Of a stretch of 64,000 bases of DNA, positions 39,379 through 48,723 are shown piece by piece. The first letter of the stretch is position 1. Each line of letters opens with the position of its first letter. The notes below the pieces were generated by a model. The model saw nothing but the letters and a program-made list of their open reading frames with translations. It was not told the origin of the DNA and searched no databases. Source of the DNA: Clostridiales bacterium (GTDB lineage: Bacteria; Bacillota; Clostridia; Christensenellales; Borkfalkiaceae); the NCBI GenBank assembly GCA_015069365.1, contig SVIT01000001.1:62001-126000 (forward strand), read 5' to 3'. The position numbers were made by a program, and so were the translations under genes.

Positions 39379-39969
39379 ATGAAAGACGTTTTGTTGGATA
39401 TCTATTTTGTTTGTCTTGCGATCACCTTATTCTATGCAGTTTATTATGCATTTTTAGGGGTAATCGGGTTGTTTATGCGGAAACAAAAATATCCTATCAT
39501 TGAGGATCAATCGAAATTTTGCATCTTTGTTCCTTGCCACAATGAAGAATCCGTTGTAGCTGCAACGGTGGAAAATTACACAAAGATTCAATATAATCCC
39601 GAGCTGTTTGATATTTATTTCTTGGCTGATAATTGCAGTGACCAAACGGCTGAAAAGGCGAGGACAGCGATTGAAAAAGCGGGGATGAAAAATTTTTACG
39701 TATTAGAAAGAAATGTCGATGACCCAGCCAAAAGGGGAAAGCCGCACGCATTGAACTGGGGTATTCAAACCTTAGAGGCGGAAGACCGCTTTTATAATAA
39801 ATATGATATGTTTATGATTTTAGACGCAGACAACTTTGTTGACGCTGATATTTTGAGACACGTGAACAGTCAATATTGGTCGATTACGAGACCTGTACGA
39901 GATGTAATTACACGACGTATGAAGAGATTTCTACGACGGGTCATAGCTACGGTGAGGTTCAGACGGTAG
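39379..39969 (+). pseudogene. GT2 family glycosyltransferase, 3'-truncated
   Basis: SKFCIFVPCHNEESVVAATVENYTKIQYNPELFDIYFLADNCSDQTAE...MFMILDADNFVDADILRHVNSQ, then an unrelated out-of-frame tail. Confidence 0.75.
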
Positions 39970-40298
39970 AGGCGACGTGTACGGAAGAGGGATATACTTA
40001 TCGCGTTTGTAAAGATTGCAGTCACGAAGAAACTCTTTCTACGATAGAAGCCAAAGGACATACCGCAGGCGAATGGATAATCGATAAAGAAGCACAAGAA
40101 GGCGTGGTTGGTAAACGGCATAAGGAATGTATTGATTGCGGCGAAAAACTGGATGAAGAGGAGATTCCTGCTTTGCTCGTTCCATGGATGGGTTGCGGAA
40201 GTACGATCACGGGTGTATCGTTTGGTTCGATTGGACTTTTGAGTATTTTTGGCTGTTTATTGGCAAAGAAAAAACGCGAAGACGATTTCCAGAATTAA
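39876..40298 (+). pseudogene. 3' remnant of a surface protein paralogous to 33613-38892
   Basis: VDYETCTRCNYTTYEEISTTGHSYGEVQTVEATCTEEGYTYRVCKDCSHEE... ending GCGSTITGVSFGSIGLLSIFGCLLAKKKREDDFQN; no RBS or signal peptide. Confidence 0.75.
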
Positions 40299-40319
40299 TT
40301 TGCTATGACGTTATATGGA

Positions 40320-40355
40320 GAAATCCCAACTTGATTTTACTCAAGTTGGGATTTC
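40320..40355 (+). terminator. Intrinsic terminator of the surface-protein remnant
   Basis: GAAATCCCAACTTGA-ttttac-TCAAGTTGGGATTTC, 15-bp perfect stem, then tttgctttt. Confidence 0.9.
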
Positions 40356-40453
40356 TTTGCTTTTACTCCCGTTCGCGGTTCTTCATTCTCAATTCCCGTC
40401 GAAGAAAACAAAATAAACAAAAAAGGAAACCTCGAATGAGATTTCCTTTTTTG

Positions 40454-40538
40454 TGGTGCGGTCGACAGGAATTGAACCTGCATGGAGTTACCCACAAGAT
40501 CCTTAGTCTTGCGCGTCTGCCAGTTCCGCCACGACCGC
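40454..40538 (-). tRNA. tRNA-Leu (anticodon AAG), CCA encoded
   Basis: Reverse complement GCGGTCGTGGCGGAACTGGCAGACGCGCAAGACTAAGGATCTTGTGGGTAACTCCATGCAGGTTCAATTCCTGTCGACCGCACCA; anticodon loop CTAAGGA. Confidence 0.92.
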
Positions 40539-40688
40539 ATTAACGTGATTAATTATAGCTGAATGTTTCCCATTTGTCAACTTATTTTATCCCACTTTAG
40601 AAAAAATTTTATTTTTTTATTGAATTTCCTTTTTTAAAGTGCTATAATGTTTTTATATTCAAGACTGTAACGAAAAGGAGGATTCGTT

Positions 40689-41120
40689 ATGAGGAAAATA
40701 ATTCTCGTTATATTCTTATTAGTTACGAGCTTTTGTTTCAGCGGTTGTTGGGGGAATGCCTTGACAAAAGAAGCGGAAACTGCGCTGGGATTGTCCCTTT
40801 CTTCGGCGGAAGTGATTGAGGAATGGGATACGCACGGCGGTTTTCACGGTGATGGAACTTCGTTGATCGTGTTCTCCGTAGAGGACGGTTTTGAGGTGAA
40901 CGTAAAAAGCAAATGGCAACGGTATCCGTTGACGGAGACGGCGTATGAATATTATTACGAATGGGGCGGTATGTTTGATACGCCGAAATCCGAGGGGAAA
41001 GCGATTCCTGAAATAACAAACGGGTACTGGTATTTTGAGGATACGGGTCCGCAAAACTGGATATTCGCTGCTTTTGATGAGGATAATAACTTGTTATATT
41101 ATTATACATTTGACAGTTGA
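40689..41120 (+). CDS. Small putative lipoprotein
   Basis: MRKIILVIFLLVTSFCFSGCWGN lipobox-like N-terminus. SD aaaggagg. TTGAAT-17-TATAAT promoter at 40620-40648. Confidence 0.8.
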   Translation: MRKIILVIFLLVTSFCFSGCWGNALTKEAETALGLSLSSAEVIEEWDTHGGFHGDGTSLIVFSVEDGFEVNVKSKWQRYPLTETAYEYYYEWGGMFDTPKSEGKAIPEITNGYWYFEDTGPQNWIFAAFDEDNNLLYYYTFDS

Positions 41121-41125
41121 TAATT

Positions 41126-41156
41126 AAAAGGATATGCCGATATGACATATCCTTTT
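41126..41156. terminator. Bidirectional intrinsic terminator
   Basis: AAAAGGATATG-ccgatatga-CATATCCTTTT plus T-run. Confidence 0.85.
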
Positions 41157-41162
41157 TTTCAA

Positions 41163-42311
41163 TTATGCGCGTTCGGGGCGGACGCATTCGCCCGTAGCGG
41201 CGCTTTGGAAAATGACGAAATATCCTCCCGTTTCGTATGGAGAAATGGGGACGAAAGAGCAGACGTTTTTGATCTCCGCAGGGGGATTGTCCTTATCTTC
41301 CGCCCATAAGGCGTAACAGATGTGTTGAACACGTCCGTCCGTGCGTAAAACGCCTACTAAATATTCAGGTTTTTTAGAGGTCCCTTTTACGCGTACCCAT
41401 TCACTGCAGGAAAACGCCCCCGATAGTTTACGATCGCGGGGATATCGGCGGAATAATCCGTCGATTTCCTCTTTTACGGCAAGGTAGTATCCGTCGGGAT
41501 CGGTTTTAACCGATTGGCGTACGCGCGGAGCATCGACATCTTCCTCAGCGCATGGCCGCGCTTTTTTTCCTTGCTCTTTAGCTGTGCTTTCAGCGTGTGC
41601 ATTTTGGCTAGTTTTTTCAGGCAAACAGCGTCCATTCTTTATCTCCTCGTAATAATTCTCGTCGGCGACGCTCTCGTCGTTATAGGGGGCTTTTTTCATG
41701 CGTATTTCCGTCTCGGTGGCGGGGGGGTCGATATCCTCTCGAGGGGGCAGGGGAGCAGGGGGCGGCGGAGGAGTGATCGGCTCTTCAGGCTTTTTGGGCG
41801 GCTGTTGAATGGGAAGGGGCTCAGGGAACGGTTCGGGCGGAGTTTCATAGATTGGCTGAGAGGATTTTTCTTGGCGAGAAAGCCCGACGCTCCCTGCAAT
41901 TTCTCCGCTGGCTGTTTCCTGCTTGATTGAGGGAAAGACGGGGGGCAGGGTTGCGTTGAGTATCGTTTTCCAGTCATAAGATTTGTTTCCATTGATCCCG
42001 TAAGCAATGGGGACGACTTCGTTTTTTACGTAGCAAATAATCCCGCAAAAACCGCCTGAAACGTCCAGGTCGGTGAGCAGGTTAAAAAGACTCTTTCCGC
42101 GAAGAGCGAGCATTTCTGTCTTCCCTTTTCCGTCGGAAAGCAGGCAGTAATATTCCCCTGAGGCGAGCGGGGCGAAGTTGATAACGGAGATTTCCACAGC
42201 GAGGTTTTTTCCGTATTGTTCGAGTTTAATTAATCCCGATAGAGATTTCCCGTCTCCTGAAAATCCCTGGCGTATTTGGCGCAAGATACACATTTTTTTT
42301 ACATAGTTCAT
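41163..42311 (-). CDS. Hypothetical protein with Pro-rich linker
   Basis: Long ORF; likely start MNYVKKMCILRQIRQGFSGDGKSLSG. PP-rich middle (PITPPPPPAPLPPREDIDPP). Confidence 0.7.
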   Translation of the reverse strand: MNYVKKMCILRQIRQGFSGDGKSLSGLIKLEQYGKNLAVEISVINFAPLASGEYYCLLSDGKGKTEMLALRGKSLFNLLTDLDVSGGFCGIICYVKNEVVPIAYGINGNKSYDWKTILNATLPPVFPSIKQETASGEIAGSVGLSRQEKSSQPIYETPPEPFPEPLPIQQPPKKPEEPITPPPPPAPLPPREDIDPPATETEIRMKKAPYNDESVADENYYEEIKNGRCLPEKTSQNAHAESTAKEQGKKARPCAEEDVDAPRVRQSVKTDPDGYYLAVKEEIDGLFRRYPRDRKLSGAFSCSEWVRVKGTSKKPEYLVGVLRTDGRVQHICYALWAEDKDNPPAEIKNVCSFVPISPYETGGYFVIFQSAATGECVRPERA

Positions 42312-42445
42312 ATTTATCCAAACCTTATGTGTTTTTGTATAAGTATATATGCTGAAACAGAGAAAAAATTGACGTTTTTTCACGGTTTTTAGGTAGTATT
42401 CGGGAAAAAAAATTAAGTAAAAAACAAAAAAAGTCCGTCAAGATA

Positions 42446-42474
42446 TTGACCCGAACGTTTTTTTAGCGTATAAT
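42446..42474 (+). promoter_or_regulatory. SigA-type promoter abutting the VanZ-like ORF
   Basis: TTGACC (42446-42451), 17-bp spacer, TATAAT (42469-42474). Confidence 0.75.
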
Positions 42475-42480
42475 AGAAAT

Positions 42481-43044
42481 ATGTTGCAAAAGAAAGGACA
42501 AATAGGAATATACATATTGCGCGTGCTGTTTATTGCGTTATGTTTGCTGGTAATAGCGTATATATTTTCAAACTCCTTAAAGACGGGCGAGGTATCTTCG
42601 AAACAAAGTTCGAGTGTGGTGGACACGATCCAAGACTGCGTTGGTTCTATCGCGCCCGATTCTAAGATCGCCACCACGAAAGGCTTGGGGTATAAAAAGA
42701 TGCATGCTTTTGTACGGAGAATGGCACACTTTTCCGAATTTGCGGTGCTTGGCGTTTTGTTGGTTTGCACATATTTTTGTTTTACTCATAAAAAGAAAGG
42801 TCTGTTTATTCCCTTGATTATATTGCTTGCTGTGGCGTGTATTGATGAGGTGTTGCAAGGGTTTATGGCAGGTCGTGTTGCGGATATTACCGACGTTGTT
42901 ATGGACGTTTTGGGTGGATTGAGTGGGGGCATGGTCGCGTTGGCGGTCATTTTGTGGATGTTTTTAGCGCAAGGGAAAAAACCAAAACGGCTCGTTGAGG
43001 GGGAAGACCTTGGTGTAGACATGGTCGTTGTAAGACATGGATAA
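42481..43044 (+). CDS. VanZ-like family membrane protein
   Basis: RRMAHFSEFAVLGVLLVCTYFCF...ACIDEVLQGFMAGRVADITDVVMDVLGGLSGG. Confidence 0.85.
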   Translation: MLQKKGQIGIYILRVLFIALCLLVIAYIFSNSLKTGEVSSKQSSSVVDTIQDCVGSIAPDSKIATTKGLGYKKMHAFVRRMAHFSEFAVLGVLLVCTYFCFTHKKKGLFIPLIILLAVACIDEVLQGFMAGRVADITDVVMDVLGGLSGGMVALAVILWMFLAQGKKPKRLVEGEDLGVDMVVVRHG

Positions 43045-43064
43045 GCTTGAAAAGGAGAGTAAGC

Positions 43065-44042
43065 ATGGAGAGAGATGATCTGGAGATCGCCTTAATCAAA
43101 TACAATAAAAAAAGCTGGTGTAAAAGTGTCGTATTAGGCTTTTTTATCGGGCTTGCGGTAATCGTTCCTGGAATCAGCGGTTCGACGGTGGCGATTATAT
43201 TTCGATTGTATGATCAGTTTTTATGTGCAATCAGCAATCTGTTTAAACAGTTCAAACGTTGTTTTATCTTTCTTTTGCCGATAGGAATTGGTGCTGTCCT
43301 TGGTTTGGGATTGGGTTTTATTGGCGTGAAAGAGTTGGTAGAATTGTTACCGTTTGCATTTGTTTGTCTTTTTTCAGGATTGATGACGGGTGCGTTTCCT
43401 GCCGTGTACGACGAGGTGAGAGAGGGTGAGTGGACGCTGAAACGTATTGTATTATTTGCGGTAGGGGTTTTTCTTCCCGTGGCAATCGGATGTGTATCGG
43501 CATGGCTGTCGATCGGTATGCCAAATGGCTCCGTAGGCGTACAAAAATTTGCAGATATTGAAATTACGCATATATTGTTGGCGGTGTTGTTTGGATTTGT
43601 AGTCGGATTGACGCAGATTGTGCCTGGATTGAGTGCTAGTGCCTTTTTAATGGCGGTGGGTTGGTTCCAAGGGCTGTTGAAGAGTGTTAGCCTTACCTAC
43701 TGGAAAAGTAATCCCGCTATATTTGGGATATATCTTGCTTTGGTTATCGGGTTTTTATTGGGGCTGGTCGCTTTTTCTAAAGTATTGACCTACTGTTTTT
43801 CCAAGGCACGACGTACTACCTATTCGTTGATTGTGGGGCTGTCTTTGGGGTCGATTTTATCCATGTTCTGTAACGGTGATATCATCATGACCTATATCGG
43901 CTGGGCAAACGGCGGCGCATGGATTTTGGAAGTGATACTCGGTGTGGTATTGTTCGCGCTCGGTGCTGTCGGTGCGTATGCTTTGGTAAAGTATCAACGC
44001 AAACAAGAAGCGAAAGAAAAAACCTCAAAAACAGAGGAATAA
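43065..44042 (+). CDS. DUF368 domain membrane protein
   Basis: GFFIGLAVIVPGISGSTVAIIFRLYDQF...GLTQIVPGLSASAFLMAVGWFQGLL. ATG at 43065 with aaaggagag SD. Confidence 0.85.
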   Translation: MERDDLEIALIKYNKKSWCKSVVLGFFIGLAVIVPGISGSTVAIIFRLYDQFLCAISNLFKQFKRCFIFLLPIGIGAVLGLGLGFIGVKELVELLPFAFVCLFSGLMTGAFPAVYDEVREGEWTLKRIVLFAVGVFLPVAIGCVSAWLSIGMPNGSVGVQKFADIEITHILLAVLFGFVVGLTQIVPGLSASAFLMAVGWFQGLLKSVSLTYWKSNPAIFGIYLALVIGFLLGLVAFSKVLTYCFSKARRTTYSLIVGLSLGSILSMFCNGDIIMTYIGWANGGAWILEVILGVVLFALGAVGAYALVKYQRKQEAKEKTSKTEE

Positions 44043-44058
44043 GGGGTACAGGTACGAG

Positions 44059-44841
44059 ATGAACGGTATAAAAGAACTGTTTTCACGCATGCATGGGCGC
44101 ATACGAGAGTATGCTGCCGACCATGGTTTTACCTGTGACGGATGCGGTGCGGAACTGTTCGATTACCCCCAAACGCGGTTGTGCAGCGTATGTGAGCAAG
44201 CGTTGGAAAGAAACGACGGAAAAGTGTGTCCAAAATGCGGAAGAAAAACGATATCGGACGGAGTTTGTCTAAATTGTAAACAGGAGCTTCCGAAATTTAC
44301 CCGCGCGATCACTCCTTTTGTATATCGAGGAGAGACGGCGGGTTTTATCAATCGCATTAAGACGGGTACGCCCGTTCTTGCGTACTATTTTGCGGAAAAA
44401 GTTGCGGATGAATTTCTTGCGAAATATCCTCAAGCGGAGGATTTCCTTTTAGAAAAAGAGGAGACATTGTTGATTGTTCCCGTGCCTTTGACGAAAGCGA
44501 GAAAACGGGGGAGGGGATACAATCAAGCGGAGTTGTTGGCAGAGGCCCTTTGTCGACGATTGCGTGCAAGAGACTATGCGGCGAAAGTGGACACGGGAAT
44601 CTTGATCAAACGTCGGGAAACATCTCAACAAAAGCATATGGGACGCAACGAACGTGTAGAAAACGTTGCGGGTGCATATCACGTAGCCAAGCGAAAGGAA
44701 TGCCGAGGACGTACAATCTTATTGATTGACGATATTTTGACAACGGGTGCAACGGGGAGTGAATGTGCCGCGCGGTTGTTGGCGGCAGGCGCAAAAGAGG
44801 TTATCTTCCTTGTTTGCGCGGCGGTGCCCGAACGGAAATAA
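44059..44841 (+). CDS. comF: ComF family phosphoribosyltransferase-like protein
   Basis: Zn-ribbon CDGCGAELF...CPKCGRKTISDGVCLNC. PRPP loop TILLIDDILTTGATGSECAARLLAAGA. Confidence 0.9.
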   Translation: MNGIKELFSRMHGRIREYAADHGFTCDGCGAELFDYPQTRLCSVCEQALERNDGKVCPKCGRKTISDGVCLNCKQELPKFTRAITPFVYRGETAGFINRIKTGTPVLAYYFAEKVADEFLAKYPQAEDFLLEKEETLLIVPVPLTKARKRGRGYNQAELLAEALCRRLRARDYAAKVDTGILIKRRETSQQKHMGRNERVENVAGAYHVAKRKECRGRTILLIDDILTTGATGSECAARLLAAGAKEVIFLVCAAVPERK

Positions 44842-44879
44842 AGCGTCTTGGAATAGTATTCTTTAAAATCACAAATAAG

Positions 44880-44909
44880 AAATACCCTCTCGGATTCGAG
44901 GGGGTATTT
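44880..44909. terminator. Bidirectional intrinsic terminator
   Basis: AAATACCCTCTCG-gatt-CGAGGGGGTATTT then ttt. Confidence 0.85.
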
Positions 44910-44924
44910 TTTACAAATTTTAGA

Positions 44925-45869
44925 TTATAAAAACCGTCTTGCTTCGATATAATACGACCAACGTTTTTGAGAGATTTGTTCGATTCTCGCATAATCGGAC
45001 GCGGTGTGTAAGATGTAATTATCCCCAAGGTATAAAGCGACGTGGCCAACCCGTTCTATCCCCGTGTTGTTTACGCGGTCTTCATTCGTGAAGAAGATAC
45101 AGTCTCCGCGTTGTAAATCTTTCGGTGCGACGTATTTTCCTTGCTTTATCTGTGTTCTCGTGGTAACGTCGAGTTTCACCCCTGCGCCCTTGTAGAAGAT
45201 ATACTGTATCAAAGAAGAACAGTCGAATTTTTGTGCGGAAAACCCTGCCAGCAGTTTTCCCTTGCCGTTATGAAAACGCACTGCGCCGTACACGTAGGGC
45301 ACGCCCAGCAGTTTATAGCCCTCTGCAATTACGTCTTCCGTTTCGTCATCCTTGGATTTTTCAATGGTGAAGACAGAAGCATAGGACGCGTATACGTACG
45401 CCGTTTGGTTCTTATAATAGGTTTTGTACCAGTTGCCGCTTTGTCCTAAAACGATATAATTCGTTCCCTTTTCCGCGCTGCCGAGGACGGAATAGGACGT
45501 GCCTGCGCCTGAACGAATATTTACGCTGCTGCCCGTGCAACGTATGTACTGCGCCTTGGAGGAAACGGTCGGTGTTTCGGGTGCGGGTGTGGAAGGAACG
45601 GTCGGCTTGGAAACGGGGGGAGTAGGTGTAGGAGTAGGTGTAGGAGTAGGCGTAGGTGTGGGCGTAGGTGTAGGAACGGTTGGTTCGTCCTCTTCTTCTT
45701 CTTCGGTTTCCGAGGAGCTGTCTAGAGAGCTACTGCTGTCAGCGGAAAATTCTTCTGAGGAGGAAATGTCGGAGGAGGGAAGATCCAGGCTTTCCTTGCT
45801 ACAAGCAAATAGGGGAGTCAATAGGGTTAGCGACAGCAAAAATGCTGCCAAGGTTTTTGTTTTTTTCAT
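44925..45869 (-). CDS. NlpC/P60 endopeptidase lipoprotein with SH3 domain and PT-repeat linker
   Basis: Lipobox LTPLFACSKE. SH3 region SVNIRSGAGTSYSVLGSAEKGTNYIVLGQSGNWYKT. KFDCSSLIQYIFYKGAG...RGDCIFFTNEDRVNNTGIERVGHVALYLGD. Confidence 0.9.
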   Translation of the reverse strand: MKKTKTLAAFLLSLTLLTPLFACSKESLDLPSSDISSSEEFSADSSSSLDSSSETEEEEEDEPTVPTPTPTPTPTPTPTPTPTPPVSKPTVPSTPAPETPTVSSKAQYIRCTGSSVNIRSGAGTSYSVLGSAEKGTNYIVLGQSGNWYKTYYKNQTAYVYASYASVFTIEKSKDDETEDVIAEGYKLLGVPYVYGAVRFHNGKGKLLAGFSAQKFDCSSLIQYIFYKGAGVKLDVTTRTQIKQGKYVAPKDLQRGDCIFFTNEDRVNNTGIERVGHVALYLGDNYILHTASDYARIEQISQKRWSYYIEARRFL

Positions 45870-45979
45870 ATTCTACCTCACTTTTCAATAATACGTTTTT
45901 ACCCCGATGGAGGTGCGAGGGAGCGACGGGGCAAAAACGCCTTCCTGACAAAAGAACGTGCTTTCGGCAGGTTGGAGGT

Positions 45980-46009
45980 ATTTTATCGCAAAAAATATGT
46001 TGTTGTCAA
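45980..46009 (-). promoter_or_regulatory. Promoter of the NlpC/P60 gene
   Basis: Reverse strand TTGACA, 18-bp spacer, TAAAAT; ~100-nt leader follows. Confidence 0.6.
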
Positions 46010-46142
46010 TAGGGGAAAATAGGCAAAAAAGGTAAAAATGGGCAGGGCATGTATGCGTCGAGTGGCTAAATTCTCATTTTTGGGCGGTTTTGGAAAGAAA
46101 ACCGAAATTTACCGAGTTTTACAATATAGCGAGCCGCTTAGC

Positions 46143-46171
46143 TTGCAAATTTTTTTGCGATATGCTATAAT
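46143..46171 (+). promoter_or_regulatory. Promoter of the PHP gene
   Basis: TTGCAA, 17-bp spacer, TATAAT. Confidence 0.65.
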
Positions 46172-46203
46172 GTTAGGCGAAAGAATTTTATATAGAGGCA
46201 GAT

Positions 46204-47034
46204 ATGAAAAAAATGTTGACGGATATGCACACGCATACGACCTTTTCTCACGACGGTAAGGATTCGCCTGCGAAAATGTTGGAGTCGGCGCAAAGGCAGG
46301 GGATTGCTTTTTATGGTGTGAGCGAGCATTTTGACTACGATTACGACTATACACAAATGACCGAGGAGGAGCGTTTGGCGCTGGTCAACGGTGATGAGGA
46401 GAGCTATTTTCACGAGTTGCGTCATCTTCAAGAGGATTACGAGGGAGTCATGAACGTTGCCGTGGGGGCGGAGTTTGGATATTCTGACAATCCCGACGTG
46501 CAAAGGCAGTATTTGGAAACGTATGAAAAATACCGTCCCGATTTCGTGATCAATAGCGTACATGGGGTGGACGGTAAGGATTTTGCTCGTTACTCATTCG
46601 GCGGAATGACAAAAGCCGAAATATTTAGAAGCTATCTTGCTTTGGTTCGGCGAAGTTTGGACGTTCCGTATCCGTATGACATTGTAGGTCACGTTGGCTA
46701 CGTTGCAAGATACGTACCGTTTGAGAACAGAGCGTTTGATTTGAAAGAGTTCGGCAAGGAGATTGACGAGCTTTTAAAGACAATTATTAAAAAGGGAAAG
46801 ATCTTAGAGGTGAATACGCAAAACAAGACGTTGGAGAACCGTACTTTGCCCGCCGAACCTATCCTTAGAAGATATTACGAGTTAGGGGGGAGAAAAATAT
46901 CCTTTGGCTCGGACGCACATTTGACTGAACGTATCGGCGATAAGCGGGAAGAGGTAATGGAAATGCTGAAGAAAATCGGGTTTACGTACGTGACTGTCCC
47001 TTTCCGCGGCGAATATATAAAAATTGAGCTATAA
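46204..47034 (+). CDS. PHP-domain histidinol-phosphatase
   Basis: MLTDMHTHTTFSHDGKDSPAKMLESAQRQGIAFYGVSEHFDYDYD...ISFGSDAHLTERIGD. Confidence 0.88.
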   Translation: MKKMLTDMHTHTTFSHDGKDSPAKMLESAQRQGIAFYGVSEHFDYDYDYTQMTEEERLALVNGDEESYFHELRHLQEDYEGVMNVAVGAEFGYSDNPDVQRQYLETYEKYRPDFVINSVHGVDGKDFARYSFGGMTKAEIFRSYLALVRRSLDVPYPYDIVGHVGYVARYVPFENRAFDLKEFGKEIDELLKTIIKKGKILEVNTQNKTLENRTLPAEPILRRYYELGGRKISFGSDAHLTERIGDKREEVMEMLKKIGFTYVTVPFRGEYIKIEL

Positions 47035-47044
47035 GGGAGAAATT

Positions 47045-47254
47045 ATGTCAGAGTTGGATATATTAAAACTGTTGCAAACGTATGGCGAGGAAACGGAGCT
47101 TGGGGATTTCTCTCCCGAAGAATTGCAGGAACTGTTATATGAAATGCAATCGAACGGCGAGCCGTTGCCCTTGACGAAAGAGGCGTTTAAGGAGAGATAT
47201 TTTGCCTACTATGACGACGTTAAGGATAAATCCTTAAAAAAGCAGGATTGGTAA
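47045..47254 (+). CDS. Small acidic hypothetical protein
   Basis: ATG at 47045 after aagggagaaatt; 70 aa. Confidence 0.65.
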   Translation: MSELDILKLLQTYGEETELGDFSPEELQELLYEMQSNGEPLPLTKEAFKERYFAYYDDVKDKSLKKQDW

Positions 47255-47394
47255 AACGCTGAGAAAGGGCTAAAAGAGGATACTCGACAAAAAAAGTTAT
47301 AAAAAAGAGTGGATTTTTTTGTAAATAGTATAGCTTTCTGCGCTAAAATGTGTTATAATGGTTCGGATAAAGGGGCGCAAAGGAGGAAAAGGTC

Positions 47395-48102
47395 ATGCAG
47401 CCTAAATACAAAAGAGTATTATTGAAGCTTTCGGGCGAAGCGTTGGCGGGCGATCAGAGGTTCGGTTTGAATCACGAAGTGATTGAACCGGTCGTAAAAC
47501 AGATCGTTGAGATACACAACATGGGTGTCGAGGTTGGTTTGGTAATCGGCGGCGGCAACTTTTGGAGAGGCCGCCAAGGTACGAAGATGGACAGAACGAC
47601 TGCCGATCATATGGGGATGTTGGCGACGGTTATGAACTCGCTAGCGATGATGGACGCGATTGAACAGCACGGTGTGCCCGTGCGCGTGCAGACGGCGCTG
47701 AACATGATCTCTGTTGCAGAGCCTTTGATCCTGCGCAAAGCGTTGCGCCATTTTGAGATGGGTAGAGTGGTTATCTTCGCCTGCGGTACGGGGCATCCTT
47801 ATTGCTCGACGGATACGGCGGCGGCGCTGCGTGCGTGCGAGATTGACGCGGATATTTTGCTGATGGCAAAGAACGTGGACGGGATTTATGATTCCGATCC
47901 CAAAACCAACCCCAACGCAAAGAAATACGACGTGTTGAAATATTCGGATATTATCAACCGTAATTTAAAAGTGATTGACTTCACTGCGGCGACGATGTGT
48001 ATGGAAAACGACGTACCGACCCTTGCTTTTGGGCTTAACGAGGAAAATTCGCTCGTTCGTGCTGTCTGTGGCGAGAGTTTGGGTACGATAATTGAAGTTT
48101 AA
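47395..48102 (+). CDS. pyrH: Uridylate kinase
   Basis: YKRVLLKLSGEALAGDQRFGLN...VGLVIGGGNFWRGRQG; SD aggagg. Confidence 0.97.
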   Translation: MQPKYKRVLLKLSGEALAGDQRFGLNHEVIEPVVKQIVEIHNMGVEVGLVIGGGNFWRGRQGTKMDRTTADHMGMLATVMNSLAMMDAIEQHGVPVRVQTALNMISVAEPLILRKALRHFEMGRVVIFACGTGHPYCSTDTAAALRACEIDADILLMAKNVDGIYDSDPKTNPNAKKYDVLKYSDIINRNLKVIDFTAATMCMENDVPTLAFGLNEENSLVRAVCGESLGTIIEV

Positions 48103-48129
48103 AGAAAAAACGGTAAGGAGAATACTGAT

Positions 48130-48702
48130 ATGATTGAAAATGAAAAGATTGAAGAAATGATGTTTGAACTGGAAGAAAAGGCGGAGAATACCATCACCGC
48201 TTTGGATAGAGATTACGGCGCGATCCGTACGGGCAGAGCGAACCCCCGTATTCTTGACAGATTAGAGGTAGAGGCTTACGGCGGTATGAGCAAGCTGATC
48301 GAGCTGGGCAACGTATCTGCTTTGGATGCAAAATGTCTGCAGATCAGCCTTTGGGACAAGTCTTTGTTGAAGGCTGTTGAAAAGGCAATTTTGCAATCGA
48401 ACATCGGTTTGACCCCCTCCAACGATGGTAACGTAATTCGTCTTGTATTCCCCGACATGACGGAAGAAAGAAGAAGAGAACTGGTAAAACAGGCAAAGAA
48501 GATGGGGGAAGAATCCAAGGTTGCTATCCGTAACCACCGCCGTGAAGCGATGGATATCATCAAGAAGATGAAGACGGCAAAAGAAATTTCTGAAGACGAG
48601 GCAAGCGGCTGCGAAGCAGACGTAGAAAAGACGGTTTCCAGTTACATGACGAAATTGGAAGCAATTATTTCCGCAAAAGAAAAAGAATTGATGTCTATTT
48701 AA
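48130..48702 (+). CDS. frr: Ribosome recycling factor
   Basis: GAIRTGRANPRILDRLEVEAYGG...FPDMTEERRRELVKQAKKMGEESKVAIRNHRREAMD. Confidence 0.97.
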   Translation: MIENEKIEEMMFELEEKAENTITALDRDYGAIRTGRANPRILDRLEVEAYGGMSKLIELGNVSALDAKCLQISLWDKSLLKAVEKAILQSNIGLTPSNDGNVIRLVFPDMTEERRRELVKQAKKMGEESKVAIRNHRREAMDIIKKMKTAKEISEDEASGCEADVEKTVSSYMTKLEAIISAKEKELMSI

Positions 48703-48723
48703 ACCATGCAAAGGAATAAGATA

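Noticed and set aside
39846-39969. Tail of the GT2 ORF (WSITRPVRDVITRRMKRFLRRVIATVRFRR) as a functional domain
   Set aside because: It is the out-of-frame reading of the surface-protein remnant.
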